The notes under the pieces: generated by a model
Databases searched by the model: none
Told to the model about the DNA's origin: nothing
What the model saw: only the letters and a program-made list of their open reading frames with translations
Part shown: one piece after another, positions 33,421 to 47,100 of the stretch
How positions within the stretch are numbered: the stretch's first letter is position 1
How the letters are laid out: every line of letters begins with the position of its first letter
Source of the DNA: Serinus canaria
Lineage: Eukaryota; Chordata; Aves; Passeriformes; Fringillidae
Reading direction: 5' to 3'
DNA length: 64,000 nucleotides
Assembly (NCBI RefSeq): GCF_022539315.1
Contig: NC_066326.1
Location: forward strand, 20,228,601 to 20,292,600
Position numbers and translations under genes: made by a program

Positions 33421-36400
33421 GAAGAAAAAAGCCTGGAGAGCTAGAGGCCATGGAAATTTTTCCAAAACATGTCTGCACAGTAGTGCTGCCTTGTTCTGGT
33501 GTCTCAACTGGGGTTGAAGCTCAGGGAATTTTTTCTTGTGCTGCTGCATTTACGAAATCTGGAGCTGTGGAACTGTTCAAACCATGGATATTTTGATTAA
33601 TTTCAAATACTAGACTGAGCAACAGTTTTGGATATTCCTTACATTGAGGTGTTAATTAGATTTTGCGTCCTTGATTAACAGACCCTGAAGCTCTCCAGCT
33701 CCCAGGAGAAGGGACACTGGCACAAAAGGACTAAATGCAGTGCTCCAATTCCACCCTATTTTGCAGCTACATTTTGGGGAGTGCAGAGCTCTTCATGCCC
33801 TCCCTGTGTGAGCAAAGATCAGGGAGGTGTCTCACACCTGACACAGAGGGTGACCAAAGCACAGGGACAGCCCTGAGGATGTCCCTGTCTGAGGGTAACA
33901 GAACTCCTCCATTCCCCGAGGCAGTGCTCACAGACCTCTGGCTTTATGAGGTGCCCAGGGTGGCTCCAGCAGTAACAGGGACCTGTCCCTTGTAGGATTC
34001 AGTCCCTCCACACCTGCTGGAGATGAAATGAGCAATACCTCAAAGCACAGAGGCCAAGTCTCTATTCTAGGACCTCCTTGGGTGCTGCATGACTCTTTAG
34101 CTCTCCCCTGGGAATTGGGAATTTCTCAGGAACCCTCTGGTTCTGCAATGCTGACTCCTGGTCGTACTTACGGGCTGAGTTCCACAACCACCACCCCAAA
34201 CCTTCCTGCTTATTCGACCTGCCCTCTTCAAGAATGTCTTAGATTATTCTGCCCCAAATTCTTTATTGTAGCAGAACATTAAGTCCTATTCTCACCTCTT
34301 TTCCATGTCAGGAGAGCTCTGCTTTTTCCCTGTTAGCATTTTTCCACTGGCTGTAGCACCTTGCCCCATGGATAAGTGTGAGGAAAGGGTTGGACTTCCC
34401 TCTGTGTGGTCCCTCTGAATAAACACAGAAGTTGGTCTCTGGTCAACATTTTGTGAAACTTTCTTTGTGTCCTGTTTTCCATCATATACAAAGCACACTA
34501 GTAATTCAGCATTGTGGGGATTTGCATTCCACTACTATTCATTCATATGCCATGGAGGACTATAAAAGGAAGAAAGACTTGAAATGCAGGACATAGAGGA
34601 CTATAAAAGGAAGAAATACTTAGATTTCTATTCCTAATAAAATATTATTGAAAGTCCTTATGTTCACTTTAATACAGGAGTACAAGTAACGGAGACTTCG
34701 GAGATGCACAGAGATTTCTTACCCTGTCTAAATGAAGCTGGATGACTTTTGGGGCCAAATCTGAGGGACAAATTACTTTTTTTTCTCAATAATTTTTCTT
34801 TCACAACAGTTTCTGATTGCCAAGAGCTGGATGACAAAAGATGTGATTTGCCAGCCACAAAGTGTCGCATCCTTGTCCTAACCAACTCAAAAGCAGTGTA
34901 TTTCAACAAACATAGAAGAAAGCAATATGTAATGTTTGGAACACTGCAAGATGTTTCTGCTTCTTCCAAAAGTGGATATTTTGAGGGAGTTTTCCTCTAA
35001 AAAGATACTACATTTATGGAAGTTCTAAAATAAAATGTTACATAAGAGAAAATACTTTCAATTTTTACCTCTGCACAAGAAATTTTCATTTAGCAGCTTC
35101 TGCAAGATGAGGATTTAATCCCCAGACTTAAAATTTGTATGTCCTCTATTGAAGGTTTTTGCTAGGCTGCTTAAATTGTTGCTAAACTGTCAGGCAGATA
35201 AGTGAATGAACTGGAAATAAAAACTGCTTTGGCTATTTTGAGAAGGAAATCCTGAAAAATGTGGGTTTTCTATTTCCTATTGACTGAGTTTTGTTAGGTC
35301 AGTCCTAAAAGATTTTAGAAAACAATATGTGTAAAAATCCGTTGAGTGTGCTTGGTCTCTCTCACCTTTATTCTGGAGACACACCAGTAATCAGTGATTT
35401 GATTCACTGCCCATGGTGTAAAAGGCTCCTTTCAACCCAAACCCTTCTGGGATTCTGCATTTAAAATCTTCCTCCTAATTCACTCCTGCTGTTTCTTGAA
35501 TGCTCCAGTAACGACTGGTCAGGAATTTGCCCCCATCGGTGCTCTATGAGTGTGTGAACAGGTGAGGGTGCGATTTAGGGTGAGGTGGGGAACCTTCCCT
35601 GCTCAGGCTGCAGCTCATTGGGGTGGGTGCTCTCAGACAGCATCAAACTCCTGAGCAGGGCTCCTGGCAGGGCAGCCACCAGGGATTTCTCCCTCTGGAA
35701 ATTCCGAGGTGCACATTCAGGGGTAAGGAAACATGAATGGCATTTCCTAAGGGAGGCTGTGGCTGGCTGGGGCTGAAGGACACCTCCAGGTGTGACAGTG
35801 GGGAACATAAATGGGCTCTTCAGCCAGAGGAGGATCTGCTGAGCCTGCCTTGCCCTGGGAGGGCAGGGGAGGAGCACTTTGGCTGTCCAAACCTGCAGTG
35901 TTAATTGAGTATCTGAATACACTTCAGATGTCACTGGCAGCTCTTCTGGGAACAGCAAAGGACGCGCAGGAGATGAAGCACAATTTAAATGCTTCATCAG
36001 GAAAGCTTCTGCTCGCTCAGGGTCTGAGGGACCCTCTCTCTGCAGTGATTTGGTTGCAGTGAGGAGATAAAAGTCTGACCTGTGCTGGTTACCTGAATTG
36101 TTCTGTATCTGATCCCACCTTTAAATAATGGATTGCAAAACCCAGGAGCACATCTGTGGCTCTGCAATTAAATAGTTTATGCATTTACACCTGTGATCTC
36201 TCAGGCTTGCAATATTTATTTTGCTTTAATTATAAATCTACTTTTACTTCTACTTACACATTGACATAAGCTGGGAATTGGAAATGGTAAGACCTACAGT
36301 TAAAGTGTCTGTGTTTCGAGCCCATAAGGAGTTGGAGTATTAAGCATCCATCTGCATACCCAGAGGTTACCTCAGGTGCATGGAAGGAAGGTTTTCATCT

Positions 36401-37704
36401 TTACTTTTGATACTTGATATGTTAAATATCAAACTCAGCCATACTTTCAACATTCTCTACAAATATATTTGGGTTATACTTGTCCAGGTGGGACAACATC
36501 TTAGCAGCACTGCCTGGCTATTCTCCTGCTGGCCCAGAATTCCTCCAGCAGCCTTGGCCCCAGGAACAGAGGTGAAGGGCCTTGTTTGCCACATTAATCG
36601 CTTCTGGATGGGCCCAGCAGTGAGTCAAGTCTCCAGAGCAATGAGGGAAGTGTGTAAACAACACTTGCTCAATAGGTTTTTGTTGAGGGAGCTCCTGCCT
36701 GCTCTGTTTGCTTTGTGAGAATAGGCAGTGAGGTGAGAACATTCAAAAAACTAATTCTAATTAAATAATTCAACTTTTGTGTTTCCGGGAAAATTTTGAC
36801 CTTGTTGGTTTTTGCGTGCACAAAAAATGATTCCAAGGACTATGCACACCTAACATGTTTCACATGCAAAAGTTTTCAAGAAGTAGCTCTAGAAGTTATT
36901 TGACAATAAATAATATACTCATAGACAGTTTTAAAAGGGAAAGATGTAGCCACTACCTATTTCTATTAGGTGACTGCTGGTAATTCCCATTACACTTCTG
37001 GATTTCTCAGGCAGGCCTGGCAAGCTTCCTTATCCTACTCAGTAGAGTTAATTGCATTGCCTGCTCTCTGGTTTGTTTTCCAGAGTGCACAAATACCTTT
37101 GGTTTTAAAGGCAATATTGAGGCAAACATTTGTGCTGCTATTAAATACCATCGTGGCACAAGAGAACTACTTCACACTTTAGCACTGGCCATCTGAGGAC
37201 TTGAGGTTTTCTCTTTTTTGGGTTGATTATGCTTTGGAGCACAGGCTTGCTGAGTGATTTCTCTTGAACCAAGTCCATCTGCATGGCTGGGCTCACCCTG
37301 CTCATCTACATACATGCAGCCCTGGTGGGCTTTTGGGTTTTTTTGTCCAATTTACTCCCTGGCCTCTGGACAAGTATCCATGGTGGAGCTGAGCTAGCTG
37401 TCTAGCTGTCCCCTTGCTGTCTCTGTTCCCAGCAGCTGCCAGAAGATCACCAGGTTGGTACTGGCAGGTTCTCATTCAGGCTTTTGTTGCAGAGGTGGAA
37501 TCACAGATTCACATGGTGAACAATCCCTCTGAGAGCAGTGGGTCCAGCAACAGCTGGGTGCTTAAATGGTGCATCTCTATAAAGTTTAACAGGTAGATCA
37601 TAGACCTTAAGAAACCTTTTGTGATTCTTTTGTGAAACTTTTTGTGATGTCCTCTCATCAAGCTCTAAGCCTGGTTGATAATTGTAGGTTCTTCTTGACT
37701 TTGA
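33421..37704. other. Unique, gene-free sequence
   Basis: No gene is recognised. GC-richer patches at 33690-34010 and 35570-35880 hold short open frames on both strands without known domains. A duplicated TATAAAAGG segment is at 34555-34621 (listed separately). Bases 36090-36320 and 36720-37180 are AT-rich, non-repetitive sequence. Confidence 0.55.
34555..34621. repeat. 26-bp direct repeat, each copy with a TATA box
   Basis: GAGGACTATAAAAGGAAGAAA followed by ACTT occurs at 34555-34580 and 34596-34621 with a single mismatch, a 41-bp period. Each copy holds a consensus-like CTATAAAAGG. The plus-strand frame at 34749-35000 lies downstream but resembles no protein, so there is no evidence that these are working promoters. 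Confidence 0.85.
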
Positions 37705-38740
37705 GGAGCCAAGAACTGGCTGGATGGACGGCCCAGAGAGGGCTGGTGAGCAGTGCTGCATCCAGCTGGCAGCCAGGGGTGCCCCTCAGGGCTCTGTGCT
37801 GGGGCCAGCTCTGTTCAGTGGTTTTATTGACAACACGGATGAGGGGATTGAGCCTCTCATTAGTAAATCTGCAGACCACACTAAGCTGGGAGCATGTGTC
37901 CATCTCTTGGAAGTCAGGAGGGCGCTGCAGGGAGACCTCAAATGGTTGGAGGGATGGGCAGAGTCCAATGAAAGGAAGTTTATTAAGTCCAGGTGTCCAG
38001 TCTTCATTCTGGCCACAATAATCCCCTGCAATGCTCTGGGCTGGGGACGGCGAGGCTGGACAGTGCCCAGGCACAAAGGGACCTGGGGGTACTGGTGACA
38101 GCCGGCTGGACATGAACCAGCAGTGTGCCCTGGTGGCCAAGAGGGCCAACAGCTCCTGGCCTGGATCAGGAATGGTGTGGCCATCAGGAGAAGGGAGGTT
38201 ATTCTTCCCCTGTATTTGGCACTGGTGAGGCCTCATCTCGAGTGCTGTGTCCAGTTCTGGGCCCTCAGTTTGCGAAGGAGGTTGGGACAATTGAGCACAT
38301 CCAGAGGAGGCAACAAGGCTGTGAGGGGCTTGGAACATAAACCCTGTGAGGAACCACTGAGGGAGCTGGGGTTGTCAGACTGGAGAAAAGGAGGCTCAGA
38401 GGTGAGCTTGTCACTCTACAATGTCCTGAAAGGTAGCTGTGCTCCGGTTGGGTCGGTCTCTTTCTCCAGGCAGCAACAGACAGAACAAGAGGACACGGTC
38501 TCCAGCCATGCCAAGGGAAATCTAGGTTGGATATTAGGAAAATGTTTTTCACAGAAAGACTGATAAGGTTCTGGAATGGCCTGCCCAGGGAAGTGGTGAA
38601 GTCAACAACCCTGGATGTGTTTAAAAAAAGTCTGGAGGTGACACTTGGTGCCATGGTTTAGCTGAGGTGTGGGGACATGGGTTGGACTTGATGATCTTGA
38701 AGGTCTCTTCAAACCCAGGATTCTGTGAATTCTGTGAATT
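37705..38740 (+). mobile_element. CR1 LINE 3' portion with decayed reverse transcriptase
   Basis: This is the longest transposon copy in the window, about 1.04 kb of the 3' end of a CR1 element. It encodes the late part of the reverse transcriptase: a GAPQGSVLGPALF block (RT motif B region), then SADHTKLG where working copies have an ADD catalytic triad, so a catalytic aspartate is replaced by histidine. Further on are PLYLALVRPHLE and KGLEHK-like blocks near 38200-38345 and the thumb-like region. A stop at about 38098 and a shift of reading into another frame over about 38065-38160 and back show at least two indels. The 3' UTR ends at TTCTGTGAATTCTGTGAATT (38721-38740), the CR1 terminal repeat. 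It is 5'-truncated and cannot move. Confidence 0.95.
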
Positions 38741-41700
38741 AAGAGACTTAACAGAGCATCTGCTCCAGGGACTGGACCCAGGGCTTTCACCACTACCCCT
38801 TGTGTCAGAAAAGTGATTTTTTAGGTGATCCTCTTGCACCATCATCTTTTCTGCCTAGCTGAGCTTTGCACTGGACTCCTGGTATGTAAGATGGACTTAT
38901 TGAACTGGACTAAACAGCACAGTGAGCTGTGCATGTCAAGAGCTTTAAAGAGTGGAAACATTTCTCATAGAGAGGCTGGGAAGTGCAGGGCAATCTTGCT
39001 TCAGTGAGGAAAAGGTCCCTTATCCTGAGTGATGGAAAGGAGATGGAGAAGAGAAGCTAAGACCATGATAGTAGCCAGACGGAACTGCTCTGCAGACTGT
39101 ATCACATTGGGCATCAGGAAAGCATCAGGAAAATGTAGGTTGTTCCTTGTGGTTACAAGCTACAGTGCTAAAAAGTGATTTTTGTTATTCATTACAACCA
39201 TGTTTAGATTTCTTGTGGTGACTTTTTGAGAGGATGTTTTGTTGTATTTATGAGACAGATGTAATTACAAGAAAACTGTTTTTCTTGTGTCAAAACTGCC
39301 TGTGAACATCCCTGAGTAGGAAGCAAGTGCTTTCATCATTACAAGTGTTTGTGGACAAACAGCTGGGGGGGGGTTTCCTTTACCTCTTCTTTTGAAACAC
39401 ATAATGGTGAGATAAAAAGACATTAATTGGAATTGTAAGATGAATTGTGGAGGCCTCAAAAGATGTAAGATGAGTGGACAGTGTGAGTTCTGGACCCCTC
39501 TGTTCCTTGACTTCCACCTCTGACTTTGGCAGAGGCTCATCCTGTGTTTATTGGAGCACTGGGGGTGATAATGTCAAATCCACTGCCTGTGTATTGCTGT
39601 TTAATTTTGAAAAATGAGGGGTGGGGATGACTTCTGAGGGGCAATGCTGGCATGACCTAAGTAGAGCAGCACATTTGTCTCAAACACAAATCAGGACTCC
39701 ACCTTGGTTGTTCCCATTGCCCTTGGGATAACCTTCAGAGAGAGAAAAATAGGCTGAGGAGGTGACACCACTGTGTGAAGCTGTCTCTGCTAATGCAGGG
39801 ACCTTAATCCACCTTGAAAGCAAGTTATCTGATAAATCCTGCATTTCTTCTCTTTCTGGAAGGTTCTGTTACCCAACTATTTCAGCTGAGCTGAATGAAC
39901 ACAAAGGGAGCTGCAGAAATGAGGCAAGAGCTCAGCATGAGAGGATGCTGAGAGTCTCTAAGTCCCACTGATGTTGCTCTGTGACTCCATCTCTCTGTAC
40001 AGGCACATTTGCTCATTAGGACCAAAAGCAAAAAATCTCTCTGCAGTTCTGCTTGACAAGACTGCGTGGTTTTTGTCCCCAGTGCCAAGCACACAGACAC
40101 CCTGCTAGGGATGCAGAAAGAGCTGTAATGGCTGTGCCTTGACTAAAACTCCTGGCAGCAAACATGGCACAAGGCTGTGGGATTTATTACTGTCTGTGTG
40201 GATTCTGTTTGTTTTTTCCTATGGAAATCCAAGTTTATACAAAGGCCATCGGATGGAACCTGCACGCCTTTATTATTACTAATAGTGGCTGGGAGTGCAG
40301 ATCCAAATGATGCATAACATTTTTTTTAAAGTAAACCATAAGCCAAGTTAAATGAACTTTAAAAGTGAACATGATTCATAACAGATACCATTTTAAAACT
40401 GACCAGACACAGCAAATGTAAATTCTGTCCTTTTAACTGTAAAATGTTTAAGCTTATTTGCAAAGGAGTTTGAAAAATTAAAACCATACCTTCTCTGTGT
40501 TTCTCCAGCCATGGAGAAACATCAGAGTTTGCATTTGAAAGGATGGCAATGCAAACTGTAGAGACAGGCTGGATGTCTACTTGAATTATCCTGCTTGTTG
40601 AGGGGAAGTCTTAAACTGATGATCACATATAATCTGTAATGTATTAAAAGCATATTCTTTATTGGAGTCCCCATATTACATTTCAAATACATTTCCATGG
40701 AATGTTTCAAAATGTCATTTAAAATTATTTATATTTTCATTGAAATGACATGTGTCCCCTCAACACTCATCTAGAACTTTATTATTATGATTCTTTGGAC
40801 AGTTTAAAGACATGAGATCACTTTTTGTGGTTTTGTGTGCCTCCCACTACCTCTGTTCCTGCTTCAGTGCTAATGCCAGCTCCACATTCCCCCAACAGTT
40901 AAGCTCCAGCTTCTTGGCTTTTATAGGCTCTGTTTCAATTGATCAGAGGTTTGGCTAACTTAAATATTTAGGCAATATATAATAACTGTATCTCAAACAA
41001 ACACTTATTGTAACCATCATTCGAAGTGCTTGCTATCGTTAAGAAACAGAGTTCTGGCTTCCATTCTAGCACCTCTTTTTCAATTGTGTTTTGTTTCAGT
41101 GGGCTTTTTTCATACCCCCAGAGTGATTTCTGTCACCTGGAGAGTGATTTTTCAAGAACAGAGACTTTGAAGAAATTGTGTCTTGAAAAGCTGGAAGTTA
41201 ACAAAGCATTCACAAGTACAAATAAACTAGAACCTTAAATGTGTTCCAGAATTATCCTGAGTGTTTATACTCTAGCAGCAAAACTGAATTTTATATCTTA
41301 CATAACCCAAAAACAACCCAAGAGAAACATGAATTTTCAGCACTGAAGATAGGCCAGGAGTGGGAGCTGGACAGGTGCTTCTTGTAGTCAGAGAGGTTGC
41401 AAGGTATCATCAAAGTACTTAAAATACAGGGGCTGCTGTGCTGAAAGGGAAGACTTTGAGAAAACTTCACCCCCACTGATTTAATTCAGTTTATACTTTT
41501 CAGTAGCTGAGCTGTCTTGAGCCTGTGTTTGTTGACTTCACTTATTCATCTGACTTAGCAGAGTTAAGACACCTAAAAAAGAGGGTGGCAAGGCCCTGGG
41601 CAATACCCTGTGCTTATTTTTCTCCACTCCTCTTTCACTTGGGACAGTGGAATTTGGTGGAAACATCCCCCATATTTAACTGACAAAGAAAAGAAGCTGC

Positions 41701-42312
41701 TAACATATTCAGCAGAATCTAATCATTAATGGATTTAAACCACTGCCCTTTTGAGTGATTTTTCTGGGACTGCCTGAAGATTGACTTGAGGTGTTCACTT
41801 AAATCCCTCTCCAACAGCTCTTGTTAAATTATATGAGTCAAGCAGTAGCTTGTGGACATATGTGTGCTTAAACCTTGTATTTTATTTACAACTGATGGCT
41901 TTGGGAGAGCTCCTAAAACTGTTTTCTTGTAACTGATGGATGCTCAGACACTTCTACTTTGAAAGAGAGCACCTCCTCTTGACCAGCTTATTAAAAAAAA
42001 TTAACTTTCTGATCACAAAAATGCTAAAAGAGAGCAACAGGTAAACAGACCTCTCTGTCTATTGGCTCCAAAAAAACTTGGGCAACTTGGGAGCTTAGTC
42101 CTGTGTGTGCTGCCATCCTAGCAAGTAAACTGAACCCTTGAAGATTAGTTGTGAAATTAGTTCCTTGTCCTCTTGTGCCTTGATTGCTGCCCTTGTCAGA
42201 GCCAAAGGCAGCCGTGTGGCTTTCCCCAGCCAGATAAAACACCATCCTGTTAATGAATAAATCAAGATTACTTTTATGTGTAATATCAAAGAGGTCTGGC
42301 TGAAGATAACCC
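38741..42312. other. Unique, gene-free sequence
   Basis: No gene is recognised. A G9-10 run is at about 39364-39373. Bases 40230-40480 are AT-rich and non-repetitive and might be conserved non-coding DNA. The open frames are all under 95 codons. Confidence 0.55.
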
Positions 42313-42388
42313 TGCTCATTGCAAGGGGAGTCAGACTAGATGGTCTTTAAAATGTCCATTCCAACCCAGACTATTCTGTGATTCTGCA
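42313..42388 (+). mobile_element. CR1 LINE 3' tail
   Basis: A 76-bp remnant of the CR1 3' end: CAGACTAGATGGTCTTTAAA, then TCCATTCCAACCCAGACTATTCTGTGATTCTG. It is the terminal 3' UTR with the ATTCTGTGATTCT ending. All coding parts are missing. Confidence 0.85.
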
Positions 42389-44052
42389 ATTTTGTGTTTC
42401 TATTCTTTAATTTTTGTGCACATTTGTTTATGGAGAGAGATTACATTCAGAGCTTTTGGTCCCAAGGGTGTGACATCCACCCAGGCAGCAAGGCTGGGAA
42501 CAGTTCAGACTTGCTGAGATTTCTGCACATGTAAAATGGTCAATGCATCTTGGGCTTCTGAGACCTTCTACTTTCCATTATTTCAGCTCTTATTTCTATA
42601 TTTCAGCATGCCATCTCAGGTGCTTTCTCCCAAGGAACCTCTGTTCCATATCATCTGACTGTTTCAGGAGCACTTGGACAAGAAGAAAAACACGACAGTC
42701 AATTAAAAACCAATTTTTTTGCTCTGGTGTCATTAATCAAATGCACAAGCAGTCCCAGCACTGACACCTGGCAGGGTTAATGTTTAAGACCTGTGGCAAT
42801 TATAGTTCCCCTGAAAATCGCTTGGCCAGCTAGTCACATAAAAGCCTGTGATTATGAAGGAAATGGGAATTAGCAGAAAAAATTAGGGAAAGCAGTTGAA
42901 ATACACTGGTAGCAAGGAAGGCAGAGAAGAATCTGACTGATTGGAGCTTCCCTGGGGAGAAGAAACAGGGTCTAAGGGTCACTCCTTCACTGAATTAGAA
43001 GTGTCTGTCATGTGAAACCAAAATAAAGCAGCATCAGAAGTAAAAGATTTTCTGTAGAGAAATTGGACCCTGTTCTCTTGCACCTACAACCCAGGGAGGC
43101 CAAGTGCAAAATAGTGGGCTGATTTTTACTATCCTAATTCAGCCACAATTCTTTTCTCTCAGATATCTATTTCTTGGTACAGAACATAATGCCCAGAGAT
43201 TTGACACACAGATACTTTCAGCCATGAACAATTCCAAGATTACACACAGCTGTCATTTCCGTCAGCTCCTTGCCCAGCACATCCTCTGTTTTGCATCTTT
43301 GCACTCCCCAAAAGTGACACAGCTGGAGTAAACACAGCTCCAATGAGAACTCCTGTGGTTAGAGCAGACTGCAGGACATGTGTTTTCCCTCTCTGAAGAA
43401 CATGAGCTGGGTGCTTTCTGTGCCAGATGCAATCCTACCTGCAGAAAAGTTCTGGTAAGTAAACAGTTTACAGTAAGTAGTTTAGACAAAGAACTTTGAC
43501 TATTGGGAGACAATTTATTTGATATCAATTGCTAGAAAAGCCTTAGGACAACTGAAACAGCTCCTTGTTGCAAGTGTGGGGCCATAGACCAAGTTTTGTG
43601 AGTTTAATTTAGTGTTAGAATAATACTGAGACACAAAGAGTGGCCATGCTTTCTGCTTGGCCAAAATTTCTGTGTTTCACCTGAAAGTGTTTCCCTGATG
43701 TCCACAAGATGGGTCATTCTTTGTGAGGTCTGTCACAAACATTTCAGCTCTCTCACAGGGCTGCAAAGAATAACTAACCTCTGATTTAACGCCTAATTAC
43801 TTGGAATTGTGGCATGCTCTAAAGAGCAAGTGACTAATTACAAATTTTAGGACCAATTCAGTAGTGATGGAGAAAACAACTGATGAAAATGCCAAGCTGT
43901 GGTAAAGGAAACACTGAAAAGCTCTGAGGCAGTGCCAAATTTTGGGAGAATTTTGGGATTTAGGTCCAAACCACAGTCATGCAGCTTCCGTGCTGCAAGA
44001 GGGAAAGTTGCTTTAAGGAGCACAAACAGCAGTGGAGTAGAAATGACCACAA
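42389..44052. other. Unique, gene-free sequence
   Basis: Unique sequence between two CR1 tails. No gene or RNA was recognised. The open frames are 73-90 codons without known domains. Confidence 0.55.
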
Positions 44053-44104
44053 ACAGGATGGTCTTTAGGGTCTCTCCAACACAAACCATTCTATGATTCT
44101 GTGA
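44053..44104 (+). mobile_element. CR1 LINE 3' tail
   Basis: About 52 bp of CR1 terminal sequence: AGGATGGTCTTTAGGGTCTC, then CCAACACAAACCATTCTATGATTCTGTGA. The left end may extend a little further into diverged sequence. Only the 3' UTR end is left. Confidence 0.8.
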
Positions 44105-47100
44105 AATGGCTAATTTTGACTACACAATGATAATTAGGATGGAAAGAAGAGATGGTTATGCAGTCTAAATGAAAATATAGCAGAGATTTTCTGTTTCCCA
44201 AAGGAAAAGATTCATTCCTATTATTTTTTAAAATAAAAATAGATCCTTCTTTATTTCATTGCAGAGTTAGTTTTTGTAAAGCTCAGAGTCACTGAGATAA
44301 CAGAGTGGGTAGATTCCTGGAAGGTGCTCCCAGGTGGAATATCCACTCTGGGAAGAGGAGGTGGCTGTGCTGAGTAGTCCTGACCCTGTGGCCTCCCTCT
44401 GCTCTGCAGGTGAAGATTCCTCATGGCATTGCTGTGAGTTCCCAGTCCTTCTGAGCTCTCAGCTCCTGCTCAGCATGCAGTGCTCTGAGGGATTGCTGCC
44501 TCCTCAAGAGAAGCACGACCTGCAGATCCATGAAAAGTTCCATTTTGAGACCACAGAGAAAAGTAGGGACATTTCACTGGGGGGGGCAGTAAGAAGCCAC
44601 TTCTCAGCGTGCTCAAACATGGCTTTGAGATAAATCCTGCCTCCAAAACTAAAGGAAAGAGCAAGGGAAATGAGGGTGGAGGTCAGTCTGTACGATGGCT
44701 TTGTCAGGTTGTAAATGAGGAACACTTGACATCCTTCAGACCCTGAGTCCATCCCCTGAGCTGGGGAACTGGGCAGGGAAAGGGAGGAAAAGGTAAAGAA
44801 CTTGCTGAGAAATGTGTCTGGGAAGTGGTGGTGGTGCAAGGGGATTTTCTACCTTTTCAAAATGGTTAATAGATTTAAAATAGTGCCCTGGTAATGCAAT
44901 ATGTGCTAAAATCCTCATGTCCCAACTGCAGAAATACGTGAATGTTTATATACTATGACAATATGTTGTATTATGCATTATGAAAAATATGGATCAATGT
45001 AAGAAGACATTTAAATTAACCCCAAACTGGCTATTTTCTTGTATATTTAAAACATCTGGCTGAGAACAATGCCATATTCTGCATTTTGTATATCTCAACA
45101 TGCAGCCTGTTTTTCCCATTTCAACTGAATGTCTTTCCAGTAAGCACAGTTCATTCTGACAAGAAGGTTTTTTGGGGTTTTTCCCCCTATTTATTATTCC
45201 CTATTATTAACAGGAGGTAAATGAACTTTGGACCAGGCCCTGTAAGAACTGTATTTATTTTGTGATATATTATTTAGCAATTTATTATTGCTAAAATGAC
45301 AGTAATGCTTATTATTATATGCAGACTTAGAAGGTTCAATTTTCAAAATAGTAAATGATTTTAATCAAGATCTTTCTCTTTCTCAGTCTTTCATGCTTCA
45401 GTACAAATGTGTCTACTGAATTTAATATATCATTTTATTAGACAAAATATAGGTAGTAAACTGATATAATGGAATAAAAATAACAAATCCTATATATTAA
45501 CTGAATTGATGCCTTCTTGATTCAATACTAGAGTGTTGCTTCCAGTCTTTAATTTCCATGATATTTCTGCTGGAATCTTGTTTGTTTTCAAATGCATTGT
45601 TGAGCTTTATGTTGATATCTATTCCAGCTGTTTTCAAGTTCTGCTAATTTGTTTCCCAGATGATACCTACTTACAGAACCATCTCACTTGTAGTTATTGC
45701 AGTTGTGTTGTCTAGCTGCATTGGCACCTGGATGTCACATTTTTCTTCCATCAGGACAGGTTTCCCCACTACTTCTGCTATTTATTTCTGTGTTTCCATA
45801 GCAGTGGCCAGGGGCATTGAAAGTCGGGTTCGTGTGCCTGCTGGAATTTACAGGTTGAGATCTGGAATTGAAAGAGGCTGGTGAATTAGTCCAGAGCAGT
45901 AGTTTGACAATTTTGGAAAATGAAATAAAAATTAAACTTCAGTTTTTAAAATAATGTAACGTAGGATTTTGTTGTAGCAATTGTGTCTAATCTCATCCCA
46001 TGGATCCAACAAATGGATCCAGTATTGTTGTAAATTCTGTGAGCAGTTGAGGGGATTTAAACCTGCACTTACACACTTTGCTGTATTCACATTTTGCTGT
46101 ATTCACAATACCTTTTGTGCCTGTACAAAATGCCTGACCTTTTCCTGATACATTTTATAGAGGAAAATAAGAAAACAGGGTAATAGGGCCTGCCCAAATC
46201 CAAGCATTTTTGTATTCTGGGACTTTTTAACATCCAAACCTACACCTGAATTCTAGTTTAACACTACTGGAACATTCTCAGTGTCTGCTAATACATTTTT
46301 ATTTTTTTCCAGGTCTATCTTTATTTGCAGCTTCTTCAGTTTCTTCTTTCAGGCATCTTGCTGCTCTAAACCTTGGAATTATTAACACCACAATAGAGTG
46401 GGAATAATTCAGCAAATGTCAACAGAGGGATTAAAGCTACAACTGAGGATATGCCCTCAGCATTCACTGAGAAATTTAAAATACTCCTGAAAATTCTGGC
46501 GTTTGTGTCCAAGCCAACACCAGCAGCCCCTGACAGCACCAAAGCTGCAGTGCCCTGCTCCACCTGCGCTCCTGGTGCCCAGCTGGGGTTACTGGGTCTT
46601 ACTGGGCTCCACTGGGCTTTTGGGGAAGGACCTGCAGAGTCAGGAAAGCTGCTTTAGGACAGCCAGAAATTACAAACCTCCTGCTCTCACCTCCCTTGTG
46701 GTGTCCCTGTCTTTTAGTAGTGGGGCCTGTCCTGGGCCGATATCATGGACAATTTATCAGGATAAGACCAAGCTGCTAATTTGAAAATTTGCCTGAAAGA
46801 TAAAATTGCACTGGAGAAACACGTTTAGTAATTAACTGGAACAGGCAGCAGTTTTTTTGGCACAGCTCAGTGTGGTTTCTGCTTACTGTGGTCTCTGCTA
46901 AAAAAACCTTTTCTGTAATTACAGGTTAAGGCAGTGTGCAATGTAAATAACACAAATAAAGTGACCTCTTTTTGTACAGTTTTGAACTCTGTGGGGTCCT
47001 GTTATCTGGTATGCAGACAAATCCTAAATCTACTGATTCTTCTTCAGGAAATTAGTACAGTTATGTAATATAAAACTGTACTTTAATAGGATATTTGGGG

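Noticed and set aside
37658..38338. 226-codon minus-strand frame
   Set aside because: It is antisense to the CR1 reverse-transcriptase region, whose plus-strand reading is clearly recognisable.
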